A DNA stretch of 64,000 bases from Oceanisphaera litoralis (lineage in GTDB: Bacteria; Pseudomonadota; Gammaproteobacteria; Enterobacterales; Aeromonadaceae): contig NZ_JAFBBE010000017.1 in the NCBI RefSeq assembly GCF_016907015.1, positions 30,870-94,869 on the forward strand, read 5' to 3'. The translations under genes were made by a program, and so were the position numbers. Below are positions 53,236 through 63,094 of this stretch, in pieces. Each line of letters begins with the position of its first letter. The first letter of the stretch is position 1. The notes under the pieces are model-generated. The model had not been told where the DNA came from and ran no database searches. It was given only the letters and a program-made list of their open reading frames with translations.

Positions 53236-53838
53236 TTAATGTTCCAGGTAGGGGGTGAGAAACTCGTGCACCTGTCGAGCGATCAGCGGCTGGGCGCTGG
53301 CGGTGGGATGAATACCGTCGTCCATCATCATGCCGTTTTCACCGATCAGCGGAGACACAAAAAACGGTAACAGGGGGAGCCGATGCGCTTCGGCCAGCTT
53401 GCCGAAGATGGGCTCAAACTGTTGCAGGTAACGGCGACCATAATTGGGGGGGAGCCGGATATCGGTCAGCACCACCCTGGCGCCGGCCTTGTCCGCCAGC
53501 TGGATCAACGCCTTCAGGTTACGCTCGATAAGCGGCGGCGGCAGACCACGCAGGCCGTCGTTGCCGCCCAGCTCCAGCACCACCAGGCAGGGTTGATGGC
53601 GTTCGAGCAGGGGCGGCAGCCGTTGCAGCCCGCCCTGGGTGGTGTCGCCGCTGACGCTGGCGTTCACCACCTCTACCTTGCGGCCTTCCGCCCGCCATTG
53701 CGCCGCCAGCAGGCGAGGCCAGGCCTGTTCGGCGCTCATGCGATAACCGGCACTGAGGCTGTCGCCGAGAATAAGGACGGTGTTAGCATGGGTAACAGAT
53801 GACACCAACAGCAGTATCAGCAGAAGGATACGAGGCAT
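53236..53838 (-). CDS. tesA: Periplasmic acyl-CoA thioesterase I / lysophospholipase TesA
   Basis: A 200-residue SGNH hydrolase with a signal peptide (about 1-18). Catalytic Ser27 is in the GDSLSAG block I, Gly and Asn are in the GGNDG block III, and the Asp/His dyad is in DDGIHP near residue 175. TesA hydrolyses acyl-CoA thioesters, lysophospholipids and esters in the periplasm. Its ATG (53838-53836) overlaps the divergent ybbA ATG (53837-53839) in the palindrome CATG, so promoters of both genes must lie inside each other's coding sequence. The tRNA terminator follows its stop codon. Confidence 0.93.
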   Translation of the reverse strand: MPRILLLILLLVSSVTHANTVLILGDSLSAGYRMSAEQAWPRLLAAQWRAEGRKVEVVNASVSGDTTQGGLQRLPPLLERHQPCLVVLELGGNDGLRGLPPPLIERNLKALIQLADKAGARVVLTDIRLPPNYGRRYLQQFEPIFGKLAEAHRLPLLPFFVSPLIGENGMMMDDGIHPTASAQPLIARQVHEFLTPYLEH

Positions 53839-54520
53839 GACGACTTCTCCGATTATCAAGGTGGCCGGGCTGACCCACAGGGTGCTTTTGGGCGACGAAT
53901 CACTCACCATCCTTGAGGGGATAGGGCTGGAAGTCAAGCCCGGCCAGAGCGTGGCCCTGGTGGGGGCGTCCGGCTCCGGCAAGTCGACCCTGCTCGGGCT
54001 GCTGGCCGGACTGGACAGCGCCACCGAAGGCGAGATCGAAATCAGTGGTCAGTCGTTGTCTGCCCTGGACGAAGAGCAGCGCGCCCGGCTGCGGGGCCAT
54101 CATATCGGCTTCGTGTTTCAGTCCTTCCTGCTGCTGCCCACCCTGACCGCGCTGGAAAACGTCATGCTGCCTGCCGAATTGCAGGGCCGCGACGATGGCG
54201 AACAAAGGGCCCGGGAACTGCTGGAGCAGGTGGGGTTGAACGCACGACTGCGGCATTTTCCCGGCCAGCTGTCCGGCGGCGAGCAGCAGCGGGTGGCCAT
54301 CGCCCGGGCCTTCATGACTCGGCCGGATATACTGCTGGCGGACGAGCCTACCGGCAACCTGGATCATCATACCGGGGCCCAGATCATCGAGCTGCTGTTC
54401 GAGTTGAACCGTAAACACGGCACTACCCTGCTGATGGTGACCCACGACGAGGCGCTGGCGAGCCGCTGCGAGCGGCGGCTGCTGATGACCGCCGGTCGTC
54501 TGGAGGAGCAGCATGCGTAG
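53837..54520 (+). CDS. ybbA: ABC transporter ATP-binding protein YbbA
   Basis: A 227-residue ATPase of the LolD/MacB group. Walker A is GASGSGKS, signature [15 protein letters not shown] and Walker [13 protein letters not shown]. With the YbbP permease it forms a MacB-like extrusion complex of unproven substrate; in E. coli the operon lies beside tesA exactly as here. The start codon overlaps that of divergent tesA. Its stop codon lies 8 bases into ybbP (shared segment ATGCGTAG), so translation is coupled. Confidence 0.92.
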   Translation: MTTSPIIKVAGLTHRVLLGDESLTILEGIGLEVKPGQSVALVGASGSGKSTLLGLLAGLDSATEGEIEISGQSLSALDEEQRARLRGHHIGFVFQSFLLLPTLTALENVMLPAELQGRDDGEQRARELLEQVGLNARLRHFPGQLSGGEQQRVAIARAFMTRPDILLADEPTGNLDHHTGAQIIELLFELNRKHGTTLLMVTHDEALASRCERRLLMTAGRLEEQHA

Positions 54521-56939
54521 CCTGGGTCTGGGACTGATTTGGCGCGAGGCGGGGCGTGGGCCGCTACGACTCTTCATATTGGCGCTGGCACTCAGTGTTG
54601 CCAGCATGCTCAGCGTGACCCTGGTGGCGGATAGACTGGATCAGGCGCTCAAGGTGTCGGGCCGGGACTACATTGCCGCCGACCGTATCCTGTCCGGCAG
54701 TCGTGCCGCCGATCCCGCCTGGCTGATCGAGGCCGAGCGGCGGGGGCTGGCGGTGTCCCGTACCCAGTCGTTTCAGAGCGTGCTCTTTGCCGGCGATGAG
54801 CTGCAATTGGCCAGCGTGCGGGCGGTGGATGATGCCTTTCCCTTCTATGGCGAGCTGGCGCTGGCACCGGCAGGCAGGGTACGGCCTGGCACCATCTGGC
54901 TGTCGGCCCGGTTGCTGGCGCTGTTGCAGCTGACGCCGGGGGATCGGCTGGAGCTGGGCAATACCGAGCTGGAGGTGGCCGGCGAGCTGGTCAGGGAGCC
55001 GGATGAGGGCTTTTCGCCTATGCTACTGGCGCCGAGGGCCATGATTCACCTGGATGACCTGGCCGCCACCGGGGTGCTGATGGAAGGCAGTCGGGTGCGC
55101 TATCGCTACCTGTTCAAGGGGGGCGAGGCACAGCTGAGGGCCTATGCCGACTGGTTGCGGCCGCGGCTACAGGCCGGTCAGCAATGGCGCGGTCCGAATG
55201 ATGCGGATACTCCGGTTGCCCGCTCTCTTACCCGGGCCGAGCAGTTTTTCCGGCTGGCCTCGCTCACCGGGGTGCTGCTCGGCATTCTGGCCATGGCCAT
55301 TGCCCTGGGCTACTTCTCCCGGCGTGAGCAGGATCGGATTGCGCTGCTGAAAACCCTGGGCGCGGGGCGTCGTCAGCTGATTGGCTGGCTGAGTCGCCTG
55401 TTGCTGACCCTGCTGCTGCTGGGTGCCGTACTGGGCGGTCTCGTCGGTTACGGCCTGCACAAGCTGATTCTGCTGAGCCTGGGCGAGGCGCTGGCGATGC
55501 CCCTGCCGCCGCCCTCGCTCACGCCCTTTGCCGTGGCGGCGGGTCTGGCGGTGCTGACCACCCTGATGCTGTCGGTGGTGCCCATGGGGCGGCTGCTCGG
55601 GGTGCCGCCGTTGCGGGTGTTGCGTTCCGAGGCCGAAATCCGGATCTCGCCCTGGTGGAGCGCCGGCATCCTGCTCACGGGCACCTTCGTACTGAGCTGG
55701 CTGTTTGCCGGTGATGCGGGGCTGGCCATGGGACTGCTGCTGGGACTGACTGCTCTGATGAGCCTGCTGGGCGGCCTGTGCTGGCTGATGCTGGCGCTGG
55801 CCCGGCGTCGGCGTGGCAGCATCGGTTTTCGGCTGGCGCTGGGCCGCTTGCAACGGGCGCGCCTGACCACCCTGGTGCAGTTTGGCGGGGTGGCGCTGGC
55901 GCTGTTTCTCGGCACCCTGCTGTGGGTGGTACGCGGCGAGCTGACGGACGGCTTTCTGGCCCGGTTGCCGCCGGATACCCCCAACCGCTTCCTGATCAAC
56001 ATCGCTGCCCACGAGCTGGATCCGCTGCGCCAGAGACTGGGGCTGGCCGGGCTCGACAGCTCGCAGTTTTATCCCGTAGTGCGCGGTCGCCTGAGCGCCA
56101 TCAACGACAGGCAGACGGTGACAGATGTAGACAGCAATCGGGGGGGAGGTATGGGGCGTGAGCTGAACCTGACCTACAGCAAGCAGCTGCCGCAGGGTAA
56201 CCGCATTCTGCTGGGGGACTGGACACTGCAGCCGGGTAGCGTCTCGGTCGAATCGGGGCTGGCGGAACGGCTGGGGATCGGCCTTGGCGATCGGCTGACG
56301 CTGGATCTGGCCGGTCAATCGGTGTCGGCCGAAGTGCGGAGCCTGCGCGAGGTGGACTGGGACAGCATGAAGCCCAACTTCTATCTGATTTTCAGCCCCG
56401 ATGTGCTGGAGGATTATCCGGCCACCTGGCTGGCCAGTTTCTATCTGCCGCCAGAGCAGAAGGCGGTTGACGTTTCCCTGATCCGGGCCTTTCCCACCGT
56501 CACCCTGCTGGATGTGGACGCCTTGCTGGCACAATTGCGACAAGTGCTGGCCCAGGTCAGTCAGGCGCTGCTGGTGCTCATGGCGCTGGTGACCGGTGCC
56601 AGCCTGCTGGTGCTGCTTGCCCAGATGGAAACCACCCTGGAAAGCCGCCGGCGCGAGCTGGTGCTGTTGCGCACCCTGGGCGCGGGCGAGCGGCTGATAG
56701 TGGCGTCACTGCGCTGGGAATGGCTGGCGGCCGGCCTGGTGTCGGGACTGGCGGCGGCGCTGGCGGTGGAGTTGTGTGTGGCGGTGCTCTTGCCCTGGTG
56801 GCTGGGCCTGCCATGGCAGCCGCACCCGCAAATCTGGCTGGGATTACCGCTGCTTGGCGCCGCGCTGCTGCTGTTCACCGGTCGCGCCGGTGGCATCACC
56901 CGCGCTACCCTGATGGGACCACTGCGGCAGTGGGGATGA
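54513..56939 (+). CDS. ybbP: FtsX-like ABC permease YbbP
   Basis: An 808-residue permease with duplicated FtsX-type halves and about ten transmembrane helices. A large N-terminal periplasmic domain (about 45-240) follows the first helix, and the ALLKTLGAGRRQLIGWL and VLLRTLGAGERLIVASL coupling segments are present in the two halves. It partners YbbA. The role is not settled: lipid or hydrophobic compound export linked to TesA has been proposed. Its start overlaps the end of ybbA, and its stop lies 7 bp before the convergent yfcH end. Confidence 0.92.
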   Translation: MRSLGLGLIWREAGRGPLRLFILALALSVASMLSVTLVADRLDQALKVSGRDYIAADRILSGSRAADPAWLIEAERRGLAVSRTQSFQSVLFAGDELQLASVRAVDDAFPFYGELALAPAGRVRPGTIWLSARLLALLQLTPGDRLELGNTELEVAGELVREPDEGFSPMLLAPRAMIHLDDLAATGVLMEGSRVRYRYLFKGGEAQLRAYADWLRPRLQAGQQWRGPNDADTPVARSLTRAEQFFRLASLTGVLLGILAMAIALGYFSRREQDRIALLKTLGAGRRQLIGWLSRLLLTLLLLGAVLGGLVGYGLHKLILLSLGEALAMPLPPPSLTPFAVAAGLAVLTTLMLSVVPMGRLLGVPPLRVLRSEAEIRISPWWSAGILLTGTFVLSWLFAGDAGLAMGLLLGLTALMSLLGGLCWLMLALARRRRGSIGFRLALGRLQRARLTTLVQFGGVALALFLGTLLWVVRGELTDGFLARLPPDTPNRFLINIAAHELDPLRQRLGLAGLDSSQFYPVVRGRLSAINDRQTVTDVDSNRGGGMGRELNLTYSKQLPQGNRILLGDWTLQPGSVSVESGLAERLGIGLGDRLTLDLAGQSVSAEVRSLREVDWDSMKPNFYLIFSPDVLEDYPATWLASFYLPPEQKAVDVSLIRAFPTVTLLDVDALLAQLRQVLAQVSQALLVLMALVTGASLLVLLAQMETTLESRRRELVLLRTLGAGERLIVASLRWEWLAAGLVSGLAAALAVELCVAVLLPWWLGLPWQPHPQIWLGLPLLGAALLLFTGRAGGITRATLMGPLRQWG

Positions 56940-56946
56940 GCCGGTG

Positions 56947-57855
56947 TTAGCGGCTTTGAGGCGTGCACAGGGTTTCTTTCAGTGCCTTGTCGAGCGTGGG
57001 ATAACGGAAGTGAAATCCGGCCTGCTGTAGCCGCACCGGCATCACCCGCTGGCCGGTCAGCAGCAGTTCGGCCATTTCTCCGAACAGCAGCCGCATCGCC
57101 CAGGCGGGAACGCGGGCAAAGTGCGGCTTGCCCAGCACCCGGGCCAGGTTGTGGCTGAAATGTTCGTTGGTGATAGGCTCGGGGGCGGTGGCATTGAAGG
57201 GGCCGTTACATTCCTCATGCTCCAGCAGGAACAGGATCAGATTCACCACATCCTCGATGTGGATCCAGGACATGTACTGCTTGCCGGAGCCGATGGGGCC
57301 ACCGAGGCCAAGCCGGTAACCGGGCAGCATTTTCTTCAAGGCGCCGCCTTCGGCGCCCAGTACCACGCCGAGTCGAATACGACACACCCGGGTCTGCTCA
57401 CTTTCGGCTGCCTGGGCCAGTTGTTCCCACTGGGCACAGACTTGATGGCTGAATTCCTCATGCGGGCGGGAGTCTTCATCTACCAGGGCATCGTCCTGGC
57501 GGCCGTAAAAGCCAACCGCCGAGCCGCTGATCAGCACCTTGGGAGGCTGCTGACCGGCCTTGAGTTTGTCGACCAGCTGTTGGGTAATTTGCCAGCGGCT
57601 CTGGCAAATCCGCTCTTTCTGAGCCGGGGACCAGCGCTTGTCGGCGATGGGCTCACCGGCCAGGTTGATCACCGCATCAAAATCATCGAGGTTGTCCAGC
57701 TGGTCGAGAGAAGACAGGGCCTTGATGTCGTGGCCCAGGCGCAGATAGACCTTGTTCGGCGTACGGCTCAACACGGTCACCTGATGATGAGGCCGCAGGT
57801 GGCTCATCAGGCGATGGCCGATAAAGCCGGTACCACCGGTAAGCAGTATATTCAT
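56947..57855 (-). CDS. yfcH: TIGR01777-family SDR epimerase (YfcH)
   Basis: A 302-residue NAD(P)-dependent short-chain-type protein. It has the Rossmann motif TGGTGFIGHRL (about 6-16), NLAGEPIADKRW near residue 90, the GSAVGFYG stretch and the SWIHIEDVV segment. The family is annotated as a sugar nucleotide epimerase, but the substrate is unknown. A GAGGGAAG ribosome-binding site lies just upstream of the ATG at 57855. The longer frame to 57942 is not conserved. It converges with ybbP. Confidence 0.9.
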   Translation of the reverse strand: MNILLTGGTGFIGHRLMSHLRPHHQVTVLSRTPNKVYLRLGHDIKALSSLDQLDNLDDFDAVINLAGEPIADKRWSPAQKERICQSRWQITQQLVDKLKAGQQPPKVLISGSAVGFYGRQDDALVDEDSRPHEEFSHQVCAQWEQLAQAAESEQTRVCRIRLGVVLGAEGGALKKMLPGYRLGLGGPIGSGKQYMSWIHIEDVVNLILFLLEHEECNGPFNATAPEPITNEHFSHNLARVLGKPHFARVPAWAMRLLFGEMAELLLTGQRVMPVRLQQAGFHFRYPTLDKALKETLCTPQSR

Positions 57856-58007
57856 GCATCTTCCCTCTTTCAGCCAGGTTGATATCGGGTAGCCAGGTGA
57901 TACCAGCCAGATCCGATGCTGTCTTGATCGATAATACACCATCAGAATAACAGAGACTTACAGATATACGGCACCGGGAGGGGGGATGGCGAGGGGAAAA
58001 AAGGCAG

Positions 58008-58062
58008 AAAAAAAGCCGGGGTTATCCACATAAACTGTGAGTAAGTCTGTAGATTACCCCGG
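58008..58062 (-). terminator. Probable terminator after tpx
   Basis: On the minus strand a 7-bp CCGGGGT / ACCCCGG stem (58056-58062 with 58016-58022) encloses a 33-base loop and is followed by seven T (58008-58014). The long loop makes it weaker than the other terminators here. Confidence 0.5.
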
Positions 58063-58123
58063 ACAGTATCGCTAGTCTGTTGATATTAAATCAAAAAACA
58101 GATCGGGCAGGGATCCGGCAGGA

Positions 58124-58624
58124 TCAGGACAGCGCTGCTATGGCGGCGTCGTAGGCCGGTTCGTCAGTCAGTTCGGCAACGCGTTCGCCGTAAACCACTT
58201 TACCTTGCTCATCGATGCACACCACGGCACGGGCAGCCAGGCCACGCAGGGCGCCATCGCTCAGGGCCACGCCGTAGGCATTCAGGAATTCGCTGTGACG
58301 GAAGGCGGATGCAGCCTGTACATTTTCGATGCCTTCGGCTGCGCAGAAACGGCCGAATGCGAAGGGCAGATCCATGGACACACACAGAACCTTGGTGTTG
58401 CTCAGGGCGGCGGCTTTCTCGTTGAAGGTGCGTACGCTGGTCGCACAAACGCCGGTATCTACGCTGGGGAAGATGTTGAGCAGCAGTTTCTGGCCCTTGA
58501 AATCAGCCAGACGGATATCATTGAGATCGGCACCGGTCAGGGTGAAATCGGGTGCGGACTGGCCGGCCTGAGGGAACTGACCGGAAACGGCGACGGAATT
58601 ACCCTGAAAAGTCACTGCAGACAT
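58124..58624 (-). CDS. tpx: Thiol peroxidase Tpx
   Basis: A 166-residue atypical 2-Cys peroxiredoxin. The peroxidatic cysteine is Cys60 in SVDTGVCATS and the resolving cysteine is Cys94 in FGRFCAAEG, the standard Tpx pair. It reduces alkyl hydroperoxides with electrons from thioredoxin and sits in the periplasm or cytoplasm according to species; no signal peptide is seen here. It is monocistronic. It lies between yfcH and pta on the same strand, with terminators on both sides. Confidence 0.95.
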   Translation of the reverse strand: MSAVTFQGNSVAVSGQFPQAGQSAPDFTLTGADLNDIRLADFKGQKLLLNIFPSVDTGVCATSVRTFNEKAAALSNTKVLCVSMDLPFAFGRFCAAEGIENVQAASAFRHSEFLNAYGVALSDGALRGLAARAVVCIDEQGKVVYGERVAELTDEPAYDAAIAALS

Positions 58625-58725
58625 GGTTTATCTCCTTGTGTGAAAAGAGTTAAGTTACCAGTTTTCATGATAAGGAAAAGATTTTTATTTTGGGGCGGCG
58701 GGGGGTAGCCATCTTTGAACCGAGC

Positions 58726-58776
58726 AAAAAAAAGCCGCCTCTCAGCGACCGTGAATACACCAGGTACGAGAGGCGG
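58726..58776 (-). terminator. Terminator after pta
   Basis: On the minus strand a 9-bp CCGCCTCTC / GAGAGGCGG stem with a 24-base loop is followed by eight T, about 110 bp after the pta stop codon. Confidence 0.8.
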
Positions 58777-58799
58777 ACAGAATGTCAGGACTGGCTGTT

Positions 58800-58863
58800 G
58801 TCATTCCCGCAGAGGCGGGAATCCAGTGTCCTGTTTAAGGGTTCTCCGCCTTCGCGGGGATGA
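58800..58863. repeat. REP-like inverted repeat
   Basis: A hairpin ATTCCCGC / GCGGGAAT (58803-58822) is followed 23 bp later by the opposite hairpin CCGCCTTCGCGGGG ending in ATGAC. It is the same family as 52431-52527 and lies between the pta stop codon and its terminator. Confidence 0.8.
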
Positions 58864-58886
58864 CCCATATTGAACGGCGGCAAGCC

Positions 58887-61055
58887 TCAGACCCTGGCCT
58901 TCTCCGACAGCTGGGCGGACTGAATGGCGGTAAGGGCGATGGTGTAGACGATGTCGTCGACCAGGGCGCCACGCGACAGGTCGTTCACCGGCTTGCGCAT
59001 GCCCTGCAGCATGGGGCCGATGGACACCAGTTGGGCCGAGCGCTGTACCGCCTTGTAGGTGGTGTTGCCGGTGTTCAGATCCGGGAAGATGAACACGGTC
59101 GCCTTGCCCGCCACCGGCGAGTTGGGCGCCTTGGACTTGGCCACGTTCTCCATGATGGCCGCGTCGTATTGCAGCGGGCCGTCGATCACCAGATCCGGGC
59201 GTTTCTCCTGGGCAAGACGAGTAGCTTCACGCACCTTGTCCACATCGGCGCCGGTACCGGAAGTACCGGTGGAGTAGGAAATCATCGCCACCCGCGGCTC
59301 TATGCCGAAGGCCAGGGCCGATTCGGCCGACTGAATGGCGATTTCCGCCAGCTGCTCGGCGGTGGGATCCGGGTTGATGGCGCAATCTCCGTATACCAGC
59401 ACCTGATCCGGCAGCAGCATGAAGAACACCGACGACACCAGCGACGAGCCGGGCGCGGTTTTGATGATCTGCAGCGGTGGGCGTATGGTGTTGGCGGTGG
59501 TATTGATGGCGCCGGATACCAGGCCATCGACTTCGTCGCGCTCCAGCATCATGGTGCCGAGCACCACATTGTCTTCCAGCTGCTCCCGGGCCACCACTTC
59601 CGTGATGCCCTTGGCCTTGCGCAGCTCCACCAGCCGCTCCACATAGTGTTCCCGTACCTGAACCGGGTCGACGATGTCTACCCGCTCATCCAGCGCCACG
59701 CCCTGCTGGGCGGCGACGCGCAGTATCTCTTCTCTGTTGCCGAGCAGGACCGGCCGGGCAATGCCCCGTTCGGCACAGATGACGGCGGCCTTGATGGTGC
59801 GCGGCTCTTCCCCTTCCGGCAGCACCACGCGTTTGGCGGCGCGACGGGCCAGTTCGGTCAGCTGATAGCGGAACGCCGGCGGGCTCAGACGACGACTGCG
59901 GGTCGACTTGGCGCTGAGGGATTCTATCCAGTGCTTGTCGATATGGCTGGCCATGTAATCCTGCACCCGCTCGATGCGACCCCGATCGTCCACCGGTATT
60001 TCCAGGTTGAAGTGCTGCAGGCTGACGGCGGTCTGCCAGGTATTGGTATTGACCATCAGTATCGGCAGCCCGGTTTCGATGGCCCGCTGGCACAGATCCA
60101 TGATCTGTGGCTCGGGATGATAGCCGCCAGTGAGCAGCAGGGCGCCGATCTTGACCCCGTTCATCGCGGCCAGGCAGACCGAGACGATCACGTCCGAGCG
60201 ATCGCCCGAGGCCACCAGCAGACTGCCGGGCCTGAAGTGCTGCACCATGTTGTGCAGGGCGCGGGCGCAGAAGGTAACACTCTGCAACCGGCGGCTGTGG
60301 AGCTTACCTTCGTTGATGATGGTGGCATCCAGGTGGCGTGCCAGATCCACCGCCCTCGGTGATACCAGCTGGGCATTCCAGGGGACGCAGCCGAGAATGC
60401 GCAGCGGTGTCTTGCCGAAGACCTGCAATATCTCCAGATTGGGGATGTAATGCACACTTTTGCTGCTGGGGTTGAACATCTCGGTCAGATCGGGGCGGGT
60501 ATTGCCCTGCTCATCCATGGGAGCGCCGACCTTGTTGATGATGCAGCCGATGATACGCTTGTTGAGCATGCCGCCGAAGCTGGCGCAGGCCAGCTCGATG
60601 CGCTCTTTCAACTGCTGGCTGTTGTCGTTGCCGGGCTGGGTGATGAACACCATATCTGCATCCAGCGCCTTGGCCACATCGTAATTGATGCGGTTGGCAA
60701 AGGGCTGTTTATCGGTGGGGATCAGTCCTTCCACCACCACCACTTCGGCACTGCTGTCCAATACGTGCCTTTCAAACCGGGCGACGATTTCTTCCAGCAG
60801 CACGTCCAGGTTGCCTCTGGAAATCATGCTTTCGGCATAACTCAGGGCGAAGGGCTCCGGCGGCGTGATATTGGAGCCGTTGGCGATCACCGCCGAGGAA
60901 TGATCCTGTACCTTGCTGCGATGGTGTGGCTGGGACACCGGCTTGAAAAAACTGACGTTAACCCCGTTACGCTCCATGGCGCGGACCATGCCGAGGCTGA
61001 CCGAGGTGGCCCCGACACCGCCGCTGACGGGGATGAGCATGATGGTTCTGGCCAT
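58887..61055 (-). CDS. pta: Phosphate acetyltransferase Pta (long form)
   Basis: A 722-residue long-form Pta. The N-terminal P-loop (SGGVGATSV) and DRTGG-type regulatory domains (about 1-390) precede the catalytic PTA/PTB domain (about 395-722), containing [11 protein letters not shown] and [11 protein letters not shown]. It interconverts acetyl-CoA and acetyl phosphate, and with AckA forms the acetate overflow and reuse pathway. The long form is allosterically regulated by pyruvate, PEP and NADH. It starts 10 bp after the ackA stop codon, forming the ackA-pta operon. Confidence 0.95.
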   Translation of the reverse strand: MARTIMLIPVSGGVGATSVSLGMVRAMERNGVNVSFFKPVSQPHHRSKVQDHSSAVIANGSNITPPEPFALSYAESMISRGNLDVLLEEIVARFERHVLDSSAEVVVVEGLIPTDKQPFANRINYDVAKALDADMVFITQPGNDNSQQLKERIELACASFGGMLNKRIIGCIINKVGAPMDEQGNTRPDLTEMFNPSSKSVHYIPNLEILQVFGKTPLRILGCVPWNAQLVSPRAVDLARHLDATIINEGKLHSRRLQSVTFCARALHNMVQHFRPGSLLVASGDRSDVIVSVCLAAMNGVKIGALLLTGGYHPEPQIMDLCQRAIETGLPILMVNTNTWQTAVSLQHFNLEIPVDDRGRIERVQDYMASHIDKHWIESLSAKSTRSRRLSPPAFRYQLTELARRAAKRVVLPEGEEPRTIKAAVICAERGIARPVLLGNREEILRVAAQQGVALDERVDIVDPVQVREHYVERLVELRKAKGITEVVAREQLEDNVVLGTMMLERDEVDGLVSGAINTTANTIRPPLQIIKTAPGSSLVSSVFFMLLPDQVLVYGDCAINPDPTAEQLAEIAIQSAESALAFGIEPRVAMISYSTGTSGTGADVDKVREATRLAQEKRPDLVIDGPLQYDAAIMENVAKSKAPNSPVAGKATVFIFPDLNTGNTTYKAVQRSAQLVSIGPMLQGMRKPVNDLSRGALVDDIVYTIALTAIQSAQLSEKARV

Positions 61056-61065
61056 TCTGGTTCCC

Positions 61066-62286
61066 TTACTGTTGGGCTGAAAGTGGTTGAGCACACGACA
61101 GCGCCAGCGCATCCTGGGCGATCACCCATTCCTCGTTGGTCGGAATCACCCAGGCGGGGGTGCTCTCGGCGGTGGTGATGAGCCCGGCCTTGCCGAAACG
61201 GGCGGCCAGGTTGGCCTCCGGATCCAGCTTCACGCCCAGCAGGCTCAGTTTTGACAGCGTCAGCTCCCGCACCAGGCCGGAGTTCTCGCCGATGCCGCCG
61301 GTAAAGACGATGGCATCGAGGCGGCCATCCAGCGCGCAGCCATAGCCGGCAATATATTTGGCCAGACGGTAACAGAATATATCCAGTGCCCGTTTGGCCT
61401 CGGGCAGTTGCTCATAATTGTCTTCGACGAAGCGGCAGTCGCTGCTTTGTTCGGTCAGACCCAGCAGGCCGGACTCCTTGGTCAGCATGGTATTGATACG
61501 ATCGGTGCTGTAGCCCAGGTTATCGTGCAGGTGGAAGATGATGGCCGGGTCGATATCACCGCTACGGGTCCCCATCACCAGCCCTTCGAGCGGGGTCAGG
61601 CCCATGGAGGTATCGACCGACTCACCGTTCTTGATGGCACAGACAGAGGCGCCGTTGCCCAGATGGCAGCTGATGATATTCAGCTCGGATACCGGCTTGT
61701 CCAGTCGTTTGGCGGTTTCCTGGGTGATATAGTAATGGCTGGTGCCGTGCATGCCGTAGCGACGAATGCCGTGTTCCCGATACAAGTGATAGGGAATGGC
61801 ATAGAGATAGGCCGAGTCGGGCATGGACTGGTGAAAGGCGGTATCGAACACCGCCACCTGGGGCAGTTCGGGAAAGGAGTGGCGTGCCGAGGCGATGCCG
61901 ATCAGGTGGGCCGGGTTATGCAGTGGTGCCAGGCTGGCACAGTCTTCGATGCCCTGGATCACCGACTCGTCAATCAGTACCGATTGGGTGAATTTTTCAC
62001 CGCCGTGTACCACCCGGTGGCCCACGGCGCATAAATTGGCCATCAGCGCCGGGTTTGGCATCAGCAACTTGTCGACGATAAAGTCCAGTGCCTGCTGGTG
62101 GGCGGCACCGGCGCCCAGCTCGGCACTGCCCTTGTTACCGTCGAGTTTCCACTTGATACGGGCTTCGGGCAGATAGAAACATTCGGCCAGACCGGAGAGT
62201 TTTTCGGCGCCGCTTTCGGCATCGAGAATAGCGAATTTGAGCGACGAGCTGCCGCAGTTAAGCACAAGAACCAGCTTATTATTCAT
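61066..62286 (-). CDS. ackA: Acetate kinase AckA
   Basis: A 406-residue ASKHA-fold kinase. It has the N-terminal NCGSSSLKF, the catalytic [10 protein letters not shown] region, [15 protein letters not shown], the [14 protein letters not shown] site and [10 protein letters not shown]. It makes acetate and ATP from acetyl phosphate, and the reverse reaction scavenges acetate. The ATG at 62286 follows AAAGG by 7 bases; a TTG precedes it. It is the first gene of ackA-pta and is divergent from yfbV, as in E. coli. Confidence 0.96.
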   Translation of the reverse strand: MNNKLVLVLNCGSSSLKFAILDAESGAEKLSGLAECFYLPEARIKWKLDGNKGSAELGAGAAHQQALDFIVDKLLMPNPALMANLCAVGHRVVHGGEKFTQSVLIDESVIQGIEDCASLAPLHNPAHLIGIASARHSFPELPQVAVFDTAFHQSMPDSAYLYAIPYHLYREHGIRRYGMHGTSHYYITQETAKRLDKPVSELNIISCHLGNGASVCAIKNGESVDTSMGLTPLEGLVMGTRSGDIDPAIIFHLHDNLGYSTDRINTMLTKESGLLGLTEQSSDCRFVEDNYEQLPEAKRALDIFCYRLAKYIAGYGCALDGRLDAIVFTGGIGENSGLVRELTLSKLSLLGVKLDPEANLAARFGKAGLITTAESTPAWVIPTNEEWVIAQDALALSCAQPLSAQQ

Positions 62287-62322
62287 CAATCAACCTTTCA
62301 TCAGGGATTATCACAAATTTTC

Positions 62323-62345
62323 TGCCCGAAACAAGGTTTCGGGCA
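62323..62345 (-). promoter_or_regulatory. Leader hairpin upstream of ackA
   Basis: A perfect 10-bp stem TGCCCGAAAC / GTTTCGGGCA with a 3-base loop lies 37 bp before the ackA ATG on the minus strand and is followed by a weakly T-containing stretch. It could be a leader structure or attenuator; the function is not known. Confidence 0.35.
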
Positions 62346-62569
62346 ATACATGTCGGTGCAACTCTAAATCCTTCAGAGTAAAGCGTATGTTCAATCGGGA
62401 ACAACGCCCTTACCATCCCTGACTGCTATCGGCTACGCCGGAGCGTAACAATGTAGGTGGGATAATACCTTTGTCGTATTGTAAAATAACAGCACATACG
62501 TTCTTTTTTTTGACCTGGGTCCATTAATGGCTACTGGCCTGCCAACTGGTGTCCAGCCCCGGAGGTATC

Positions 62570-63010
62570 ATGAGCACTTTTACCGCTATCCTGCACAGAG
62601 GCAGCGACTACCTCGATGTCTGGCCGAAAGAGCGACAACTGGCGGCGCTGTTTCCGGAATATAGAGTGATGTCGGCGACCCGTGTGGGGATAAAAGCCAT
62701 GCCGGCCCTGATCACCCTGAGCCTGCTGGTGCAGTTTCAGTTGGGGGATCCCCGCTACTGGCCCGGTGTGGTCGCCTCGGTACTGTTTCTCGCCAGCCTG
62801 CCGGTGCAGGGGCTGTACTGGCTGGGCAGGCGGGCCGATACCCGGCTGCCGCCCACGCTGGTGAACTGGTATCGCCAGCTGTACGCAAAAATCGCCGCCG
62901 CCGGCGTGCCCATCAAGGAGCCGATAGCCCGGCCTCGTTATTTCGAACTGGGAGAAGCCCTCAGTCTGGCCTTCAAGCAACTGGACAAGTCCTTTATCCG
63001 GGATCTTTAA
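62570..63010 (+). CDS. yfbV: UPF0208 membrane protein YfbV
   Basis: A 146-residue inner-membrane protein of the UPF0208 family, with two adjacent transmembrane helices (about 40-85) and the conserved start ILHRGSDYLDVWPKERQLA. Its function is uncertain; E. coli YfbV affects chromosome compaction in the Ter region. GGAGG lies 4 bases before the ATG. Its position next to and divergent from ackA is conserved across gammaproteobacteria. Confidence 0.92.
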   Translation: MSTFTAILHRGSDYLDVWPKERQLAALFPEYRVMSATRVGIKAMPALITLSLLVQFQLGDPRYWPGVVASVLFLASLPVQGLYWLGRRADTRLPPTLVNWYRQLYAKIAAAGVPIKEPIARPRYFELGEALSLAFKQLDKSFIRDL

Positions 63011-63094
63011 CTTCATCGGTGGGTGGGCAGCCGCTTGCAAAAAACGCCGTAATTGGCGAGTCTGAACCATCCCCCCCAACCCTTGGCGAAACAA

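Noticed and set aside
58022..58030. Perfect DnaA box TTATCCACA between yfcH and tpx
   Set aside because: A single 9-mer is expected about once by chance in 64 kb on two strands. No cluster of boxes, no AT-rich unwinding element and no dnaA/dnaN genes are nearby.
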